A program made the position numbers and the translations under genes. Of a stretch of 64,000 nt of DNA, positions 33,703 to 41,450 are shown piece after piece. Each line of letters begins with the position of its first letter. The first letter of the stretch is position 1. The stretch comes from Nocardia takedensis NBRC 100417 (GTDB lineage: Bacteria > Actinomycetota > Actinomycetes > Mycobacteriales > Mycobacteriaceae). The notes under the pieces are model-generated. The model saw nothing but the letters and a program-made list of their open reading frames with translations. It ran no database searches and was not told where the DNA came from. The stretch covers positions 1 to 64,000 of the forward strand of contig NZ_BAGG01000124.1 in assembly GCF_000308695.1 (NCBI RefSeq), written 5' to 3'.

Positions 33703-35058
33703 ATGGAAATCGTGTCACCGATCGATGCCCTGTTCCTGTTAGCGGAATCCCGCGAACATCCCATGCACGTGGGCGGGCTCATGCTGTTCGAGCCGCCCGA
33801 GGGCGCCGGACCGGACTTCCTGCGTGACATCCACGCGCGGCTGTTGACCCGCGACGAATTCCATCCGACTTTCCGCAAACGCCCGGCGACCTGGTTGAGC
33901 GCGCCGCAGATGGCCTGGACGCGCGATGACGAGGTGGAGTTGGCCTATCACGTCCGCCACGAAGCGCTGCCCGCGCCCGCGGGCGAGTACGAACTGCTGG
34001 AACTGGCCGCCCGCCTGCACAGCACCCTGCTGGACCGGCATCGCCCGCTGTGGGAGATGCATCTGATCGAGGGCTTGGCCGACGGCCGTTTCGCGATGTA
34101 CACGAAGATGCACCACGCGCTGATCGACGGGGTGTCCGGGCAGCGGGTGCTGCGCAAGGCGATGTCGGAGGACCCGGCCGACGATCATCTCGGCACGCCG
34201 TGGAATCCGCCGCGCGGCACCGGGCGGTCGACCGAGCCGGGGTCGCGGCTGGGTTTCATGCGCGATCTGTGGTCGGCGGCGACCTCGGTGCCCGCGTTGA
34301 CGCGCACGGTCACCGAGGCGCTGCTGCACCAGCAGTTGACGTTGCCTTTCGCCGCGCCGCGCACGCTGCTCAACGGCCCGATCGGGGGCGCGCGGCGCGC
34401 GGCGATCCGGTCGTGGCCGCTGGAGCGGCTGGAACTGGTGGGCAAGGCGAGCGGGGCGACGGTCAACGACGTGGTGTTGGCGATGTCGTCGGGGGCGTTG
34501 CGCCGGTTCCTGCTCGAGCGCGAGGCGCTGCCGGACAAGCCGTTGATCGCGATGGTGCCGATGTCGCTGCGCGGTGCGCAGGACAAGGAGCCGGACGGGA
34601 ACAAGGTCTGCGCGATCCTGTGCAATCTGGCCACCGATCTGGCCGATCCGGTGGCCCGGTTGACGGCGATCCGGGAGTCGACCGGGCGCAACAAGGAGGT
34701 CTACCAGTCGCTGTCGAACACCCAGGCGATGGCGTTGTCGGCGTTGACGTTGAGTCCGGTGGCGATGTCGCTGCTGCCGGCGTTGACGGCGGTGGCCGAT
34801 CCGCCGTTCAACATCGTCATCTCGAATGTGCCAGGGCCGCGCACGCCGTTGTTCTGGGGTGGGGCGCGGTTGGACGCGGCCTATCCGATGTCGCTGCCGA
34901 TCGACGGTCAGGCGGCCAACATCACCGTGACGACGGTGGGCGACCAGTTGGATTTCGGTCTGGTCGCCTGCCGCAGCAGTGTGCCGGATCTGGAGGTGCT
35001 GCTCGAGCACCTGGAGGCCACGTTGGCCGAGTTGGAGGCCGCGGTCGACACGGTGTGA
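33703..35058 (+). CDS. Wax ester synthase / diacylglycerol acyltransferase (WS/DGAT) family protein
   Basis: A 451-residue member starting MEIVSPIDALFLLAESREHP, which is the canonical family start; GGGGG precedes the ATG by six to seven bases. The active-site motif HHxxxDG is HHALIDG at 137-143. Further conserved blocks are VNDVVLAMSSGALRRFL, MVPMSLRG and FNIVISNVPGPRTPLFWGGA. These enzymes make triacylglycerol or wax esters from acyl-CoA for storage; mycolata carry many copies. Membrane-associated but without a true transmembrane segment. Confidence 0.93.
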   Translation: MEIVSPIDALFLLAESREHPMHVGGLMLFEPPEGAGPDFLRDIHARLLTRDEFHPTFRKRPATWLSAPQMAWTRDDEVELAYHVRHEALPAPAGEYELLELAARLHSTLLDRHRPLWEMHLIEGLADGRFAMYTKMHHALIDGVSGQRVLRKAMSEDPADDHLGTPWNPPRGTGRSTEPGSRLGFMRDLWSAATSVPALTRTVTEALLHQQLTLPFAAPRTLLNGPIGGARRAAIRSWPLERLELVGKASGATVNDVVLAMSSGALRRFLLEREALPDKPLIAMVPMSLRGAQDKEPDGNKVCAILCNLATDLADPVARLTAIRESTGRNKEVYQSLSNTQAMALSALTLSPVAMSLLPALTAVADPPFNIVISNVPGPRTPLFWGGARLDAAYPMSLPIDGQAANITVTTVGDQLDFGLVACRSSVPDLEVLLEHLEATLAELEAAVDTV

Positions 35059-35093
35059 CCACGACGGTCTTCGGCGAAGGTCTTCTCCGCAAA

Positions 35094-35107
35094 AACTAGA
35101 ACGTGTT
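35094..35107. promoter_or_regulatory. KstR-like operator upstream of nitronate-monooxygenase-like gene
   Basis: AACTAGAACGTGTT contains TnnAACnnGTT, matching the palindromic KstR motif (TnnAACnnGTTnnA) at all but its last base, and is flanked by A/T. KstR represses steroid/cholesterol catabolic genes in mycolata. The site lies 205 bases from the next start codon. Confidence 0.4.
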
Positions 35108-35248
35108 ACTGTCACAATATGGTGCACCCACCGATGGGACGGCTCGCCGGCGCGCAATGGCGATACCCGCGTTACGCGGGTCATTCCACCGATATGGGCA
35201 GCCGCTCGCCACGATCGCACCAAGCACGGCGTGGCGAGCACGAAAACT

Positions 35249-35260
35249 CGTTCTAGAACG
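35249..35260. promoter_or_regulatory. Perfect 12-bp palindrome CGTTCTAGAACG
   Basis: It is located 51 bases before the flavoprotein start codon, and shares the TAGAACGT core with the upstream KstR-like site. Two related sites in one promoter suggest real regulation, most likely by a TetR-family repressor. Confidence 0.5.
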
Positions 35261-35311
35261 TTGTCGGTCCGCGGTTCGCGACCGTGGAGCCAGTAAGGGA
35301 GACCAGCACCG

Positions 35312-36433
35312 ATGCGTACCGAAATCTGCGACCGGCTGGGGATCGAATTCCCCATCTTCGCCTTCACCCACTGCCGCGACGTCGCGGCCGCGGTCAGCAA
35401 CGCCGGTGGAATCGGCGTGCTCGGCGCGGTCGGCTTCACCGCCGAACAGCTCGAGGTCGAGCTCGCCTGGCTCGACGAGCACGTCACCGGCGTGTACGGC
35501 GTCGACCTGGTCATCCCCTCCAAGTACGAGGGCAAGGGCATCGACGGACTCAGCCCCGAGGAACTGGAAGCCAAACTGGCCGAACTCGTTCCGCAGGGAC
35601 ACCGCGACTTCGCCGAGAAGATCCTGGCCGACCACGGCGTCCCCAAGCTGCCCGACGGCGAACACCACAACCAGTTGCTCGGCTGGACCGCGACCACCGT
35701 CGCCCCGCAGATCGAGGTGATCCTGCGCCACCCCAAGGCCAAGCTGGTCGCCAACGCGCTGGGCACCCCGCCCGCCGAATTCATCTCCCAGATCCAGGAT
35801 TCCGGCCGCCTCATCGGCGCGCTGTGCGGATCGGTCAAGCACGCGCTCAACCACAAGAACGCGGGCCTGGACTTCGTGGTCTGCCAGGGCACCGAGGGCG
35901 GCGGGCACTGCGGCGAGGTCAGCTCGCTGGTGCTGTGGCCGCAGGTCGTCGACGCCGTCGGAGACCTGCCGGTGCTGGCCGCGGGCGGCATCGGCAACGG
36001 CCGCCAGGTCGCGGCCGCGATGGCGATGGGCGCCGCGGGCGCGTGGACCGGGTCGATCTGGCTGACCGTCGAGGAGGCCAACGTGCCGCCCGCGCAGATG
36101 CAGTCCTACATCGACGCCTCCAGCAACGACACCATCCGCTCGCGCGCCTGGACCGGCAAGCCGGCCCGCATGCTGCGCAACGATTGGACCGACGCCTGGG
36201 AGAACCCGGACAACCCCAAGCCGCTGCCCATGCCGTTGCAGATGATGGTCGCCCTCGACGGCGTCAAGCGCGGCCACCGGTACCCGGAGGCCGCCAAGGA
36301 CGTCAACTTCAACCCGGTCGGCCAGGTCGTCGGCATGATGAACAAGGTCGAGCGCTCCGCCGACGTCATCGCGCGGCTCATCGGGGAGTACGTGGAAGCC
36401 TGCGAGCGACTCAACAAGCTCAACGAGGGCTAG
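35312..36433 (+). CDS. Nitronate monooxygenase-like FMN protein
   Basis: A 373-residue TIM-barrel flavoprotein of the NMO / 2-nitropropane dioxygenase superfamily: FPIFAFTHCRDVAAAVSNAGG, CQGTEGGGHCGEVSS (His region near FMN), VLAAGGIGNGRQVAAAMAMGA and WTGSIWLTVEE. It has an extended segment at 60-120 (VIPSKYEGKGIDGLSPEE) not seen in the 45657 relative. Known members oxidise nitronates or reduce ring-derived CoA intermediates in steroid degradation. AAGGGAG precedes the ATG. Together with the KstR-like site upstream, a catabolic role is plausible but unproven. Confidence 0.88.
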   Translation: MRTEICDRLGIEFPIFAFTHCRDVAAAVSNAGGIGVLGAVGFTAEQLEVELAWLDEHVTGVYGVDLVIPSKYEGKGIDGLSPEELEAKLAELVPQGHRDFAEKILADHGVPKLPDGEHHNQLLGWTATTVAPQIEVILRHPKAKLVANALGTPPAEFISQIQDSGRLIGALCGSVKHALNHKNAGLDFVVCQGTEGGGHCGEVSSLVLWPQVVDAVGDLPVLAAGGIGNGRQVAAAMAMGAAGAWTGSIWLTVEEANVPPAQMQSYIDASSNDTIRSRAWTGKPARMLRNDWTDAWENPDNPKPLPMPLQMMVALDGVKRGHRYPEAAKDVNFNPVGQVVGMMNKVERSADVIARLIGEYVEACERLNKLNEG

Positions 36434-36435
36434 AG

Positions 36436-37410
36436 TCAGGCGGGCCATTCCGGCCAGCGCGGATGCTCGCGTTCCAGGACCGGATCGGTGATGCCGCCCC
36501 AGCACGCCAGTCGGGCGGCATCCCACCCCGCCAACTCCGAACCGCGCGCGTACACCGCCTGATAGAACGCCAGCGCCGCACCGACGGGGTCGTCGGTGCG
36601 GCGCGCGGCGTCGTAGGCGAAGTAGGCCGAATGACCCGACCCCGCGTCCACCCACCGCGCGCCGGCGGGCAGCGGACAGCCGGCGAGTCCGTCGGGTTCG
36701 GGGGCGACGTAGGAATAGAACGTCGGCTCGGGCACTTTCTCGTCGCCGAACCAGAACCCCGAACTGACCTCCTCGCGCGAATACGCCTCGCGGGTCACCG
36801 AATCCACCGAGGCGGGCATCTCCACGCGCCGGTCGGAGAACCGTTGGACCGCGAGATCGAAGGTGTGCCAGAAGAACTGGACCGGACTGACCTTGCCGGA
36901 GTACGTCGCGGTGAACTCCTCCATGATCCGGCCGACCCGACTGAGAGCCTGAAAAGCGTTGCGCGCCTTGTCCGGATCGTAGTCGGCGTGCTCGGTGTCC
37001 TCGGCGAACGGCCGGGCGGCGTCGGGCAGGTCGAACGGGTGCGGATGCGGCACGAGGACCTCGACGCCCAGATCGGCCAGACCGCTCATCACCTCGCGAT
37101 GGAATTCGGCGACCGACCGGTTCGGCAGGTCGATCTCGACCTCGACACCGCGGTCGTCGGCCAGGCGCAGCACGTGGTCGAAGAAGTCGAACGCGCAGGT
37201 GAACACCGGGCCGTTGGCGGAACGCCCCAGCGGCACGGTGGTCAGACCGCGCGCGGTGAGGCGGTAGGTGATGTGCCACCAGTGGTTGCGGCGGATGCCC
37301 TCGGCCAGCGCGATCTTGCCGACGACCTGGGTGAACCGGTGCAGCGTCTCCTTGGTGGGACGCCACGACTCGTAGGGCAGGGCGGGCAGTGCCTCGGCGG
37401 AGTCGGTCAT
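36436..37410 (-). CDS. DUF5996-family protein
   Basis: About 324 residues starting MTDSAEALPALPYESWRPT, the family's usual first block. Conserved His/Asp-containing stretches include IRRNHWWHITYRLTARGL, FTCAFDFFDHVLRL and SPVQFFWHTFDLAVQRFSDR, and the ending SELAGWDAARLACWGG. No function is known. The ATG at 37410 is preferred to the GTG 21 bases earlier. Convergent with the flavoprotein gene, two bases apart. Confidence 0.75.
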   Translation of the reverse strand: MTDSAEALPALPYESWRPTKETLHRFTQVVGKIALAEGIRRNHWWHITYRLTARGLTTVPLGRSANGPVFTCAFDFFDHVLRLADDRGVEVEIDLPNRSVAEFHREVMSGLADLGVEVLVPHPHPFDLPDAARPFAEDTEHADYDPDKARNAFQALSRVGRIMEEFTATYSGKVSPVQFFWHTFDLAVQRFSDRRVEMPASVDSVTREAYSREEVSSGFWFGDEKVPEPTFYSYVAPEPDGLAGCPLPAGARWVDAGSGHSAYFAYDAARRTDDPVGAALAFYQAVYARGSELAGWDAARLACWGGITDPVLEREHPRWPEWPA

Positions 37411-37503
37411 GACCGCTACGGTACGGACCACCCCGGCCGTATGCTGGAAGTTAGCCGCAATCGCGGATCGACCGGGACCGATTCGTCTGAGACAACGGAG
37501 GCG

Positions 37504-38277
37504 TCACGCCGTGGCGGCGTGCGCGCCCTCGGCCTGCTCGACCGCGCCGAGCTGATCCTCGAACTTCGCGACCACCTTGTCGTGGTACATCACGAACAGG
37601 TCGTCGAACAGCGCCAACTGCGCCTGCGACGGACCCGAGCCCGACTCCCACACCGCCACCAGCGCGCGCCAGACGAGCACGTGCAGATCCGCCGCGCCCG
37701 CGAAGAACGCCTCGACCGCCTCGGGCACCTCCAACACCATCTCCCCGATGGAATTGAAGATTGCCCGCTGCATGCTGAGCCCGAGCGAGGTGAGCAGTCG
37801 GCGCACCAACTCCACCTCGATCGCCAGGATCCGGCGCAGATCCGGAACCTCCTGACGGGCAAGGGCTTCGAGTTCGTCGATGGCGGTCTTCAACTCGGCC
37901 GGATCGATGTCCTGCTCGGATTCGGTGTAGCCGAGCAGCGCGCCCATCACGATGCCGCGCTCGACCTCGACCACGTCGCGGAACATCTCGATCGCGACCT
38001 CGGGCATGGGGATCGAGAACCGGAACAGATGCCGGTACACGTCGATGCCGCCCGCCTCGCGCACGTCGCGGATGGTGAACCCCTTGCCGCGGCGGGCCTC
38101 GACGAAGCCGTAGGACTCCAGCCGACCCAGGGTCAGCTGCGCGGTGGCCCGGTTCATCTCGAATTCCTCGGCGACCTGGCGCACCGAGGGCATCAACTGC
38201 CCCGGCTGATACTCCCCTGCGGCAACCCGGCGCGCCAGTTCGTCGGCGACGTCGGCGACTACCGTGTGGGATCCCAT
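37504..38277 (-). CDS. GntR-family transcriptional regulator (FadR-like)
   Basis: A 257-residue regulator. Residues 5-75 are a winged helix (ELARRVAAGEYQPGQLMPS, VRQVAEEFEMNRATAQLTLG, VEARRGKGFTIRD). The C-terminal helical FCD/FadR-type ligand domain includes FRDVVEVERGIVMGALL and DLRRILAIEVELVRRLL. It is divergent from the ABC1 kinase; the inverted repeat at 38375-38395 and the repeat at 38328 are in the shared promoter. The ligand is probably an acid or acyl-CoA. Confidence 0.88.
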   Translation of the reverse strand: MGSHTVVADVADELARRVAAGEYQPGQLMPSVRQVAEEFEMNRATAQLTLGRLESYGFVEARRGKGFTIRDVREAGGIDVYRHLFRFSIPMPEVAIEMFRDVVEVERGIVMGALLGYTESEQDIDPAELKTAIDELEALARQEVPDLRRILAIEVELVRRLLTSLGLSMQRAIFNSIGEMVLEVPEAVEAFFAGAADLHVLVWRALVAVWESGSGPSQAQLALFDDLFVMYHDKVVAKFEDQLGAVEQAEGAHAATA

Positions 38278-38327
38278 CGCGATGCCACCCTTTCGTCCTC
38301 TGGTGCCCGTGACAACTCGTCTCAGCT

Positions 38328-38341
38328 ACGTCCCAGACAGT
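38328..38341 (+). repeat. 14-base direct repeat, copy 1, flanking ABC1 kinase gene
   Basis: ACGTCCCAGACAGT occurs here, between the GntR and ABC1 genes, and again unchanged at 39932-39945, beginning on the last base of the ABC1 stop codon. Possible regulator binding sites or a scar of gene insertion. Confidence 0.6.
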
Positions 38342-38374
38342 CTAGGCCGCGGTTCGGGCGACCGCACCTGTGTA

Positions 38375-38395
38375 ACACTGTTCTGCGCACAGTGT
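38375..38395. promoter_or_regulatory. Inverted repeat in GntR/ABC1 divergent promoter
   Basis: ACACTGT - TCTGCGC - ACAGTGT, a perfect 7-bp inverted repeat ending ten bases before the ABC1 start codon. Position would allow repression of the kinase gene by the divergent GntR protein or another regulator. Confidence 0.6.
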
Positions 38396-38405
38396 GAGGT
38401 GATTC

Positions 38406-39932
38406 ATGACCATTCAACGCGGATTCGACCGCCGGGACGCGGATCAGCGGGGAATCGACCGCCGGGACGCGGAATCGACCGACCTGGGCACGCGCGTTCC
38501 CGAACTCGGCGCCGGCGGCACCCCACCGGTGCGGACCGCGGTGCGCAACGCCAAACTCGCCGCGCTGCCCGTCGCCTTCGCGGGCCGCCGCGCGCTCGGC
38601 TTCGGACGGCGCGCGCTCGGCCACTCACCCGCCGAGATCGATCGCGACATCCGCACGCGCACCGCGCGCCACATCTTCGAGGTCCTCGGCGAACTGAAGG
38701 GTTGCGCCACCAAACTCGGCCAACTGCTGGCCATCTACGAACTCGCGCTGCCGCCGGAACTGTCCGAGCCCTACAAGATCGCGCTGAGCGAACTCCAGGA
38801 CTCCGCGCCCGCCATGCTGCCCGCCACCGTGCGCGCGACGATGGCCGCTCACCTCGGCCCGCACTGGCGCACGCGCTTCCGCGAGTTCGACGACCGGCGC
38901 GCCGCGGCCGCCTCGCTCGGGCAGGTGCACCGGGCGGTGTGGCACGACGGGCGCGAGGTCGCGGTCAAGATCATGTACCCGGGGGCCCGCGAATCGGTGC
39001 AGGGCGATCTCGCGCAGTTGCGCAGGCTGTCCACCTTCGCGGGAGTGTTCGTGCCGGGCGCCGACGTCAAGGCCGTCACCGAGGCGATCTGCGCGTGCCT
39101 GCTCGAGGAACTCGACTACGCCGTCGAGGCGCGCTACCAGCGCGCGTTCGCCGCCGCGTTCGCCGACGACCCGGACTTCCGGGTCCCCGACGTGGTCGAA
39201 CAATACGGGGACGTGCTGATCACCGAATGGCTCGACGGCGTCCCGCTCTCGCGCCTGGTCACCACCGGCACCCAGCGGGAACGCGACCGCGCGGGCATGC
39301 GGATGGTGCGTTTCGTACTCGACGGGTGCGCGCGCACCACCCTGCTCTACGGCGATCCGCACCCCGGCAATTTCCGGGTGCTGCCCGACGGCAGACTCGG
39401 CGTGGTCGACTTCGGCGCGTGCTGCGTGTGGCCGCCGGAAGGTTTCGAGGATCTGGCGGTCGACTACTGCCGGGCCATCTTCGAGGGCGGGCCGTCGGAG
39501 TTGGCCGAGGCCACCCGGCGGCACGGATTCGTCCAGGCCGGGCGGGTGTTCGATGTGGACGCGCTGTTCAAGGCGATGCTGCCGTGCGGTGAACCGCTGC
39601 GGCACCCCACCTTCCGCATGTCCTCGCCGTGGCTGCGCAGGCAGGTGGTGCGCGCGACCAGGCCGAAACTGTCGAATGTGGCGCGCGAATGCACGATTCC
39701 CGCCTATTTCGTCCCGTTCGCGCGGTCCTCGCTGACGTTGATCGGCGCGTTGGCGCAGTTGGAGACCGAGGGCGCCTACCGCGACGAGGTGGTGCGCTCG
39801 ATCCCCGCCCTGGCCGAGGTGTTCGACCGGGTGGATCAGCGCGCGAGCGGGCCGGTGGATCTGGCGGCGGCTCGGGAGCGGCGGGCCTCTTCGGGCGCTG
39901 TCACCGCAGGTCCAGACCGTACCCGCCGGTAA
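38406..39932 (+). CDS. ABC1/AarF (UbiB)-family atypical kinase
   Basis: A 508-residue protein with the family signatures: KxGQ extension as CATKLGQLLAIYELALPPEL, Ala-rich nucleotide loop AAAASLGQVHRAV, the Lys in VAVKIMYPG, YGDPHPGNFRVL and VVDFGACC. These kinases regulate isoprenoid quinone or lipid pathways; the KxGQ motif fits ATPase-like activity. N-terminal residues 6-25 hold a tandem ten-residue repeat (GFDRRDADQR / GIDRRDAEST). No transmembrane tail is apparent. The ATG is preceded by GTGAGGTG. Confidence 0.9.
   Translation: MTIQRGFDRRDADQRGIDRRDAESTDLGTRVPELGAGGTPPVRTAVRNAKLAALPVAFAGRRALGFGRRALGHSPAEIDRDIRTRTARHIFEVLGELKGCATKLGQLLAIYELALPPELSEPYKIALSELQDSAPAMLPATVRATMAAHLGPHWRTRFREFDDRRAAAASLGQVHRAVWHDGREVAVKIMYPGARESVQGDLAQLRRLSTFAGVFVPGADVKAVTEAICACLLEELDYAVEARYQRAFAAAFADDPDFRVPDVVEQYGDVLITEWLDGVPLSRLVTTGTQRERDRAGMRMVRFVLDGCARTTLLYGDPHPGNFRVLPDGRLGVVDFGACCVWPPEGFEDLAVDYCRAIFEGGPSELAEATRRHGFVQAGRVFDVDALFKAMLPCGEPLRHPTFRMSSPWLRRQVVRATRPKLSNVARECTIPAYFVPFARSSLTLIGALAQLETEGAYRDEVVRSIPALAEVFDRVDQRASGPVDLAAARERRASSGAVTAGPDRTRR
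38421..38480 (+). repeat. Tandem 30-base repeat in ABC1 N-terminal coding region
   Basis: Units 38421-38450 and 38451-38480 are the same at 22 of the first 23 bases and then diverge. They encode two ten-residue Asp/Arg-rich repeats at the extreme N-terminus. The unit length is a multiple of three, so copy number could vary without frame loss. Confidence 0.6.
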
Positions 39933-39945
39933 CGTCCCAGACAGT
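39932..39945 (+). repeat. 14-base direct repeat, copy 2
   Basis: Second exact copy of ACGTCCCAGACAGT, beginning on the last base of the ABC1 kinase stop codon, 1.6 kb from the first. Confidence 0.6.
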
Positions 39946-39958
39946 TCGTGTCGGCGTG

Positions 39959-40552
39959 TCAGCCAGCCAGCCAGTCCCGCCAATGCGGGGCGACCAGCGT
40001 CGCCATCAAACCGTAGCCCGCAGCACCGGGATGCGCGCCGTCGCCCGCCGCCACCTCGCGCATCCACACCGGACTCTCCCGCAGCGCCCGGTGCACCCGC
40101 ACGTAGCGCACGCGCGCGTCCGCGCACACCTCGGCGAACCGGTCGTCGAGCGCGGCGACCCGGTCGGCGTGCTCGGGATCGGCGACCGGCGGCGGCGACA
40201 CCACCAGCACCGACCACTCGTATTCGGCGGCCCGCTCCAGCATCATCGCCAGCATCGCCGCCGAGACGTCGGGACGCACCCGCTCCCGCCCGCCGAGCGC
40301 CGTCGCGTCGTTGACGCCGAACGACAGCACCACCCGCCCGTCACACCCCGCGGGCAACCGCTGCTCGCACTCCCCCAACCACCGCGCCCCGATATCCACC
40401 GACGTCTGCCGCCGCACCCCCAGGTTGTAGAGGGTCGGCGCGAACTCGACCGAGTCCACCGCGAGTCGCCCCACCCACCCCAGGAATTCGGGATCACCCA
40501 CACCGGCGACATAGGAATCCCCGACACAGCAGATACGCAGATCACGAGCCAC
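39959..40552 (-). CDS. SGNH/GDSL hydrolase
   Basis: About 197 residues. Block I is ICCVGDSYVAGVGDPEFLGW with the nucleophile Ser, block III LSFGVNDATALGG with Asn, and block V GDGAHPGAAGYGLMA with Asp and His. This is a full catalytic set for an esterase/lipase without signal peptide. The GTG at 40552 (VARDLRICCVGDS) fits family N-termini better than the longer frame. Substrate not inferable. Confidence 0.85.
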   Translation of the reverse strand: MARDLRICCVGDSYVAGVGDPEFLGWVGRLAVDSVEFAPTLYNLGVRRQTSVDIGARWLGECEQRLPAGCDGRVVLSFGVNDATALGGRERVRPDVSAAMLAMMLERAAEYEWSVLVVSPPPVADPEHADRVAALDDRFAEVCADARVRYVRVHRALRESPVWMREVAAGDGAHPGAAGYGLMATLVAPHWRDWLAG

Positions 40553-40610
40553 GCGAATATCCTGCCCCGTCCCGAACACCCATGGGGGACGGGCCTTCCG
40601 ACCGGTTGAC

Positions 40611-41030
40611 TCAGTCCGCCCAGGGATCGATGACGGACACGCCCGCCGCCTCGAACGGCCCGGTGTCGCGGGTGGCGACGGCCATATCCGCCGCCGCGGC
40701 GATCGCCGCGATCATGGCGTCGGCGACACCGAGCGCCGCCCCGGCGAGACGGGCCGCGGCCATGAGGCGGGCGTATGCCGCCGCGGCACCGCTGTCGTAG
40801 GGCAGGACGCGACCGTCGAACAGCGGCAGGACCCTGGTCTCCAGTTGACGGGTGAGCAGATCACGGCGTTGCCCGGCGGGTAGGACCGCCGCGCCGAATC
40901 GCAGTTCACCGACCGTGACGGCGCTCAGGTACAGGGTCCGCACGTCCTGCGCGTCGATCCACTCCACGACCCGACTGTCCGGAGCCTTGCGGAGCGGTTC
41001 GCTGATGACATTGGTGTCGAGGATGATCAC
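40611..41030 (-). CDS. vapC: VapC-family PIN ribonuclease toxin
   Basis: A 139-residue PIN domain beginning VIILDTNVISEPLRKAPD. The acidic residues are D5, E42 (VTVGELRFGA), D104 (GVADAMIA) and D122 (TRDTGPF), a complete metal-binding set. FitB-like subgroup. The GTG overlaps the VapB stop by four bases (GTGA), typical of translational coupling. VapC toxins cleave tRNA or rRNA and are held by VapB. Confidence 0.92.
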   Translation of the reverse strand: MIILDTNVISEPLRKAPDSRVVEWIDAQDVRTLYLSAVTVGELRFGAAVLPAGQRRDLLTRQLETRVLPLFDGRVLPYDSGAAAAYARLMAAARLAGAALGVADAMIAAIAAAADMAVATRDTGPFEAAGVSVIDPWAD

Positions 41031-41281
41031 CGGTCGAGATCCAGCGGTGCGGCGGGTTCGTCGTCCCTGGCGGTGAGGGCGGCGTATTCCTCGTCGGTCA
41101 CCTCGATCTCGCGGCCGACCTCGGCGAGCAACGAGCCGAGTTTGACCCGGTCCTCGGGCAGTACGGCCTCGGTGATGATCGCTCGCAGTTCGGCTTCCGC
41201 GCTCCGACCGCGCGCGGCGGCGCGCATCTTGACGGCGCGGTGTACCTCGTCGGGGAGGTTGCGGATGGTCACGTTCGCCAC
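41027..41281 (-). CDS. vapB: VapB/FitA-type ribbon-helix-helix antitoxin
   Basis: An 84-residue antitoxin. Residues 2-38 are a ribbon-helix-helix (ANVTIRNLPDEVHRAVKMRA, AELRAIITEAV) of the FitA type, and the acidic C-terminal part (EIEVTDEEYAALTARDDE) should wrap the toxin. The GTG at 41281 (MANVTIRNLP) is used because AGGTGA lies five bases upstream; a GTG nine bases earlier is also possible. Direct repeats upstream are the likely operator. Confidence 0.88.
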   Translation of the reverse strand: MANVTIRNLPDEVHRAVKMRAAARGRSAEAELRAIITEAVLPEDRVKLGSLLAEVGREIEVTDEEYAALTARDDEPAAPLDLDR

Positions 41282-41309
41282 TGCTGTCACCTGATCCAGT
41301 CTGCCATCG

Positions 41310-41340
41310 ATGCAAGCACTTAGGCCACGATGCTAGCACT
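41310..41340. promoter_or_regulatory. Direct repeats in VapBC promoter
   Basis: ATGCAAGCACT (41310) and ATGCTAGCACT (41330) differ in one base and start 20 bp apart, close to two helical turns. They fit paired ribbon-helix-helix binding by VapB and lie in the divergent region between vapB and the oxygenase gene. Confidence 0.55.
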
Positions 41341-41450
41341 CGATGGTTATCGGAGGCCAGGAGGAATGGGGCGGGGGTGCTCGCGGACCGGGGTCGATTA
41401 CGGGGGCGGGAGTCAATAGGATCGCGAGGGTGTTCCGGGAGGGAGTCGAG

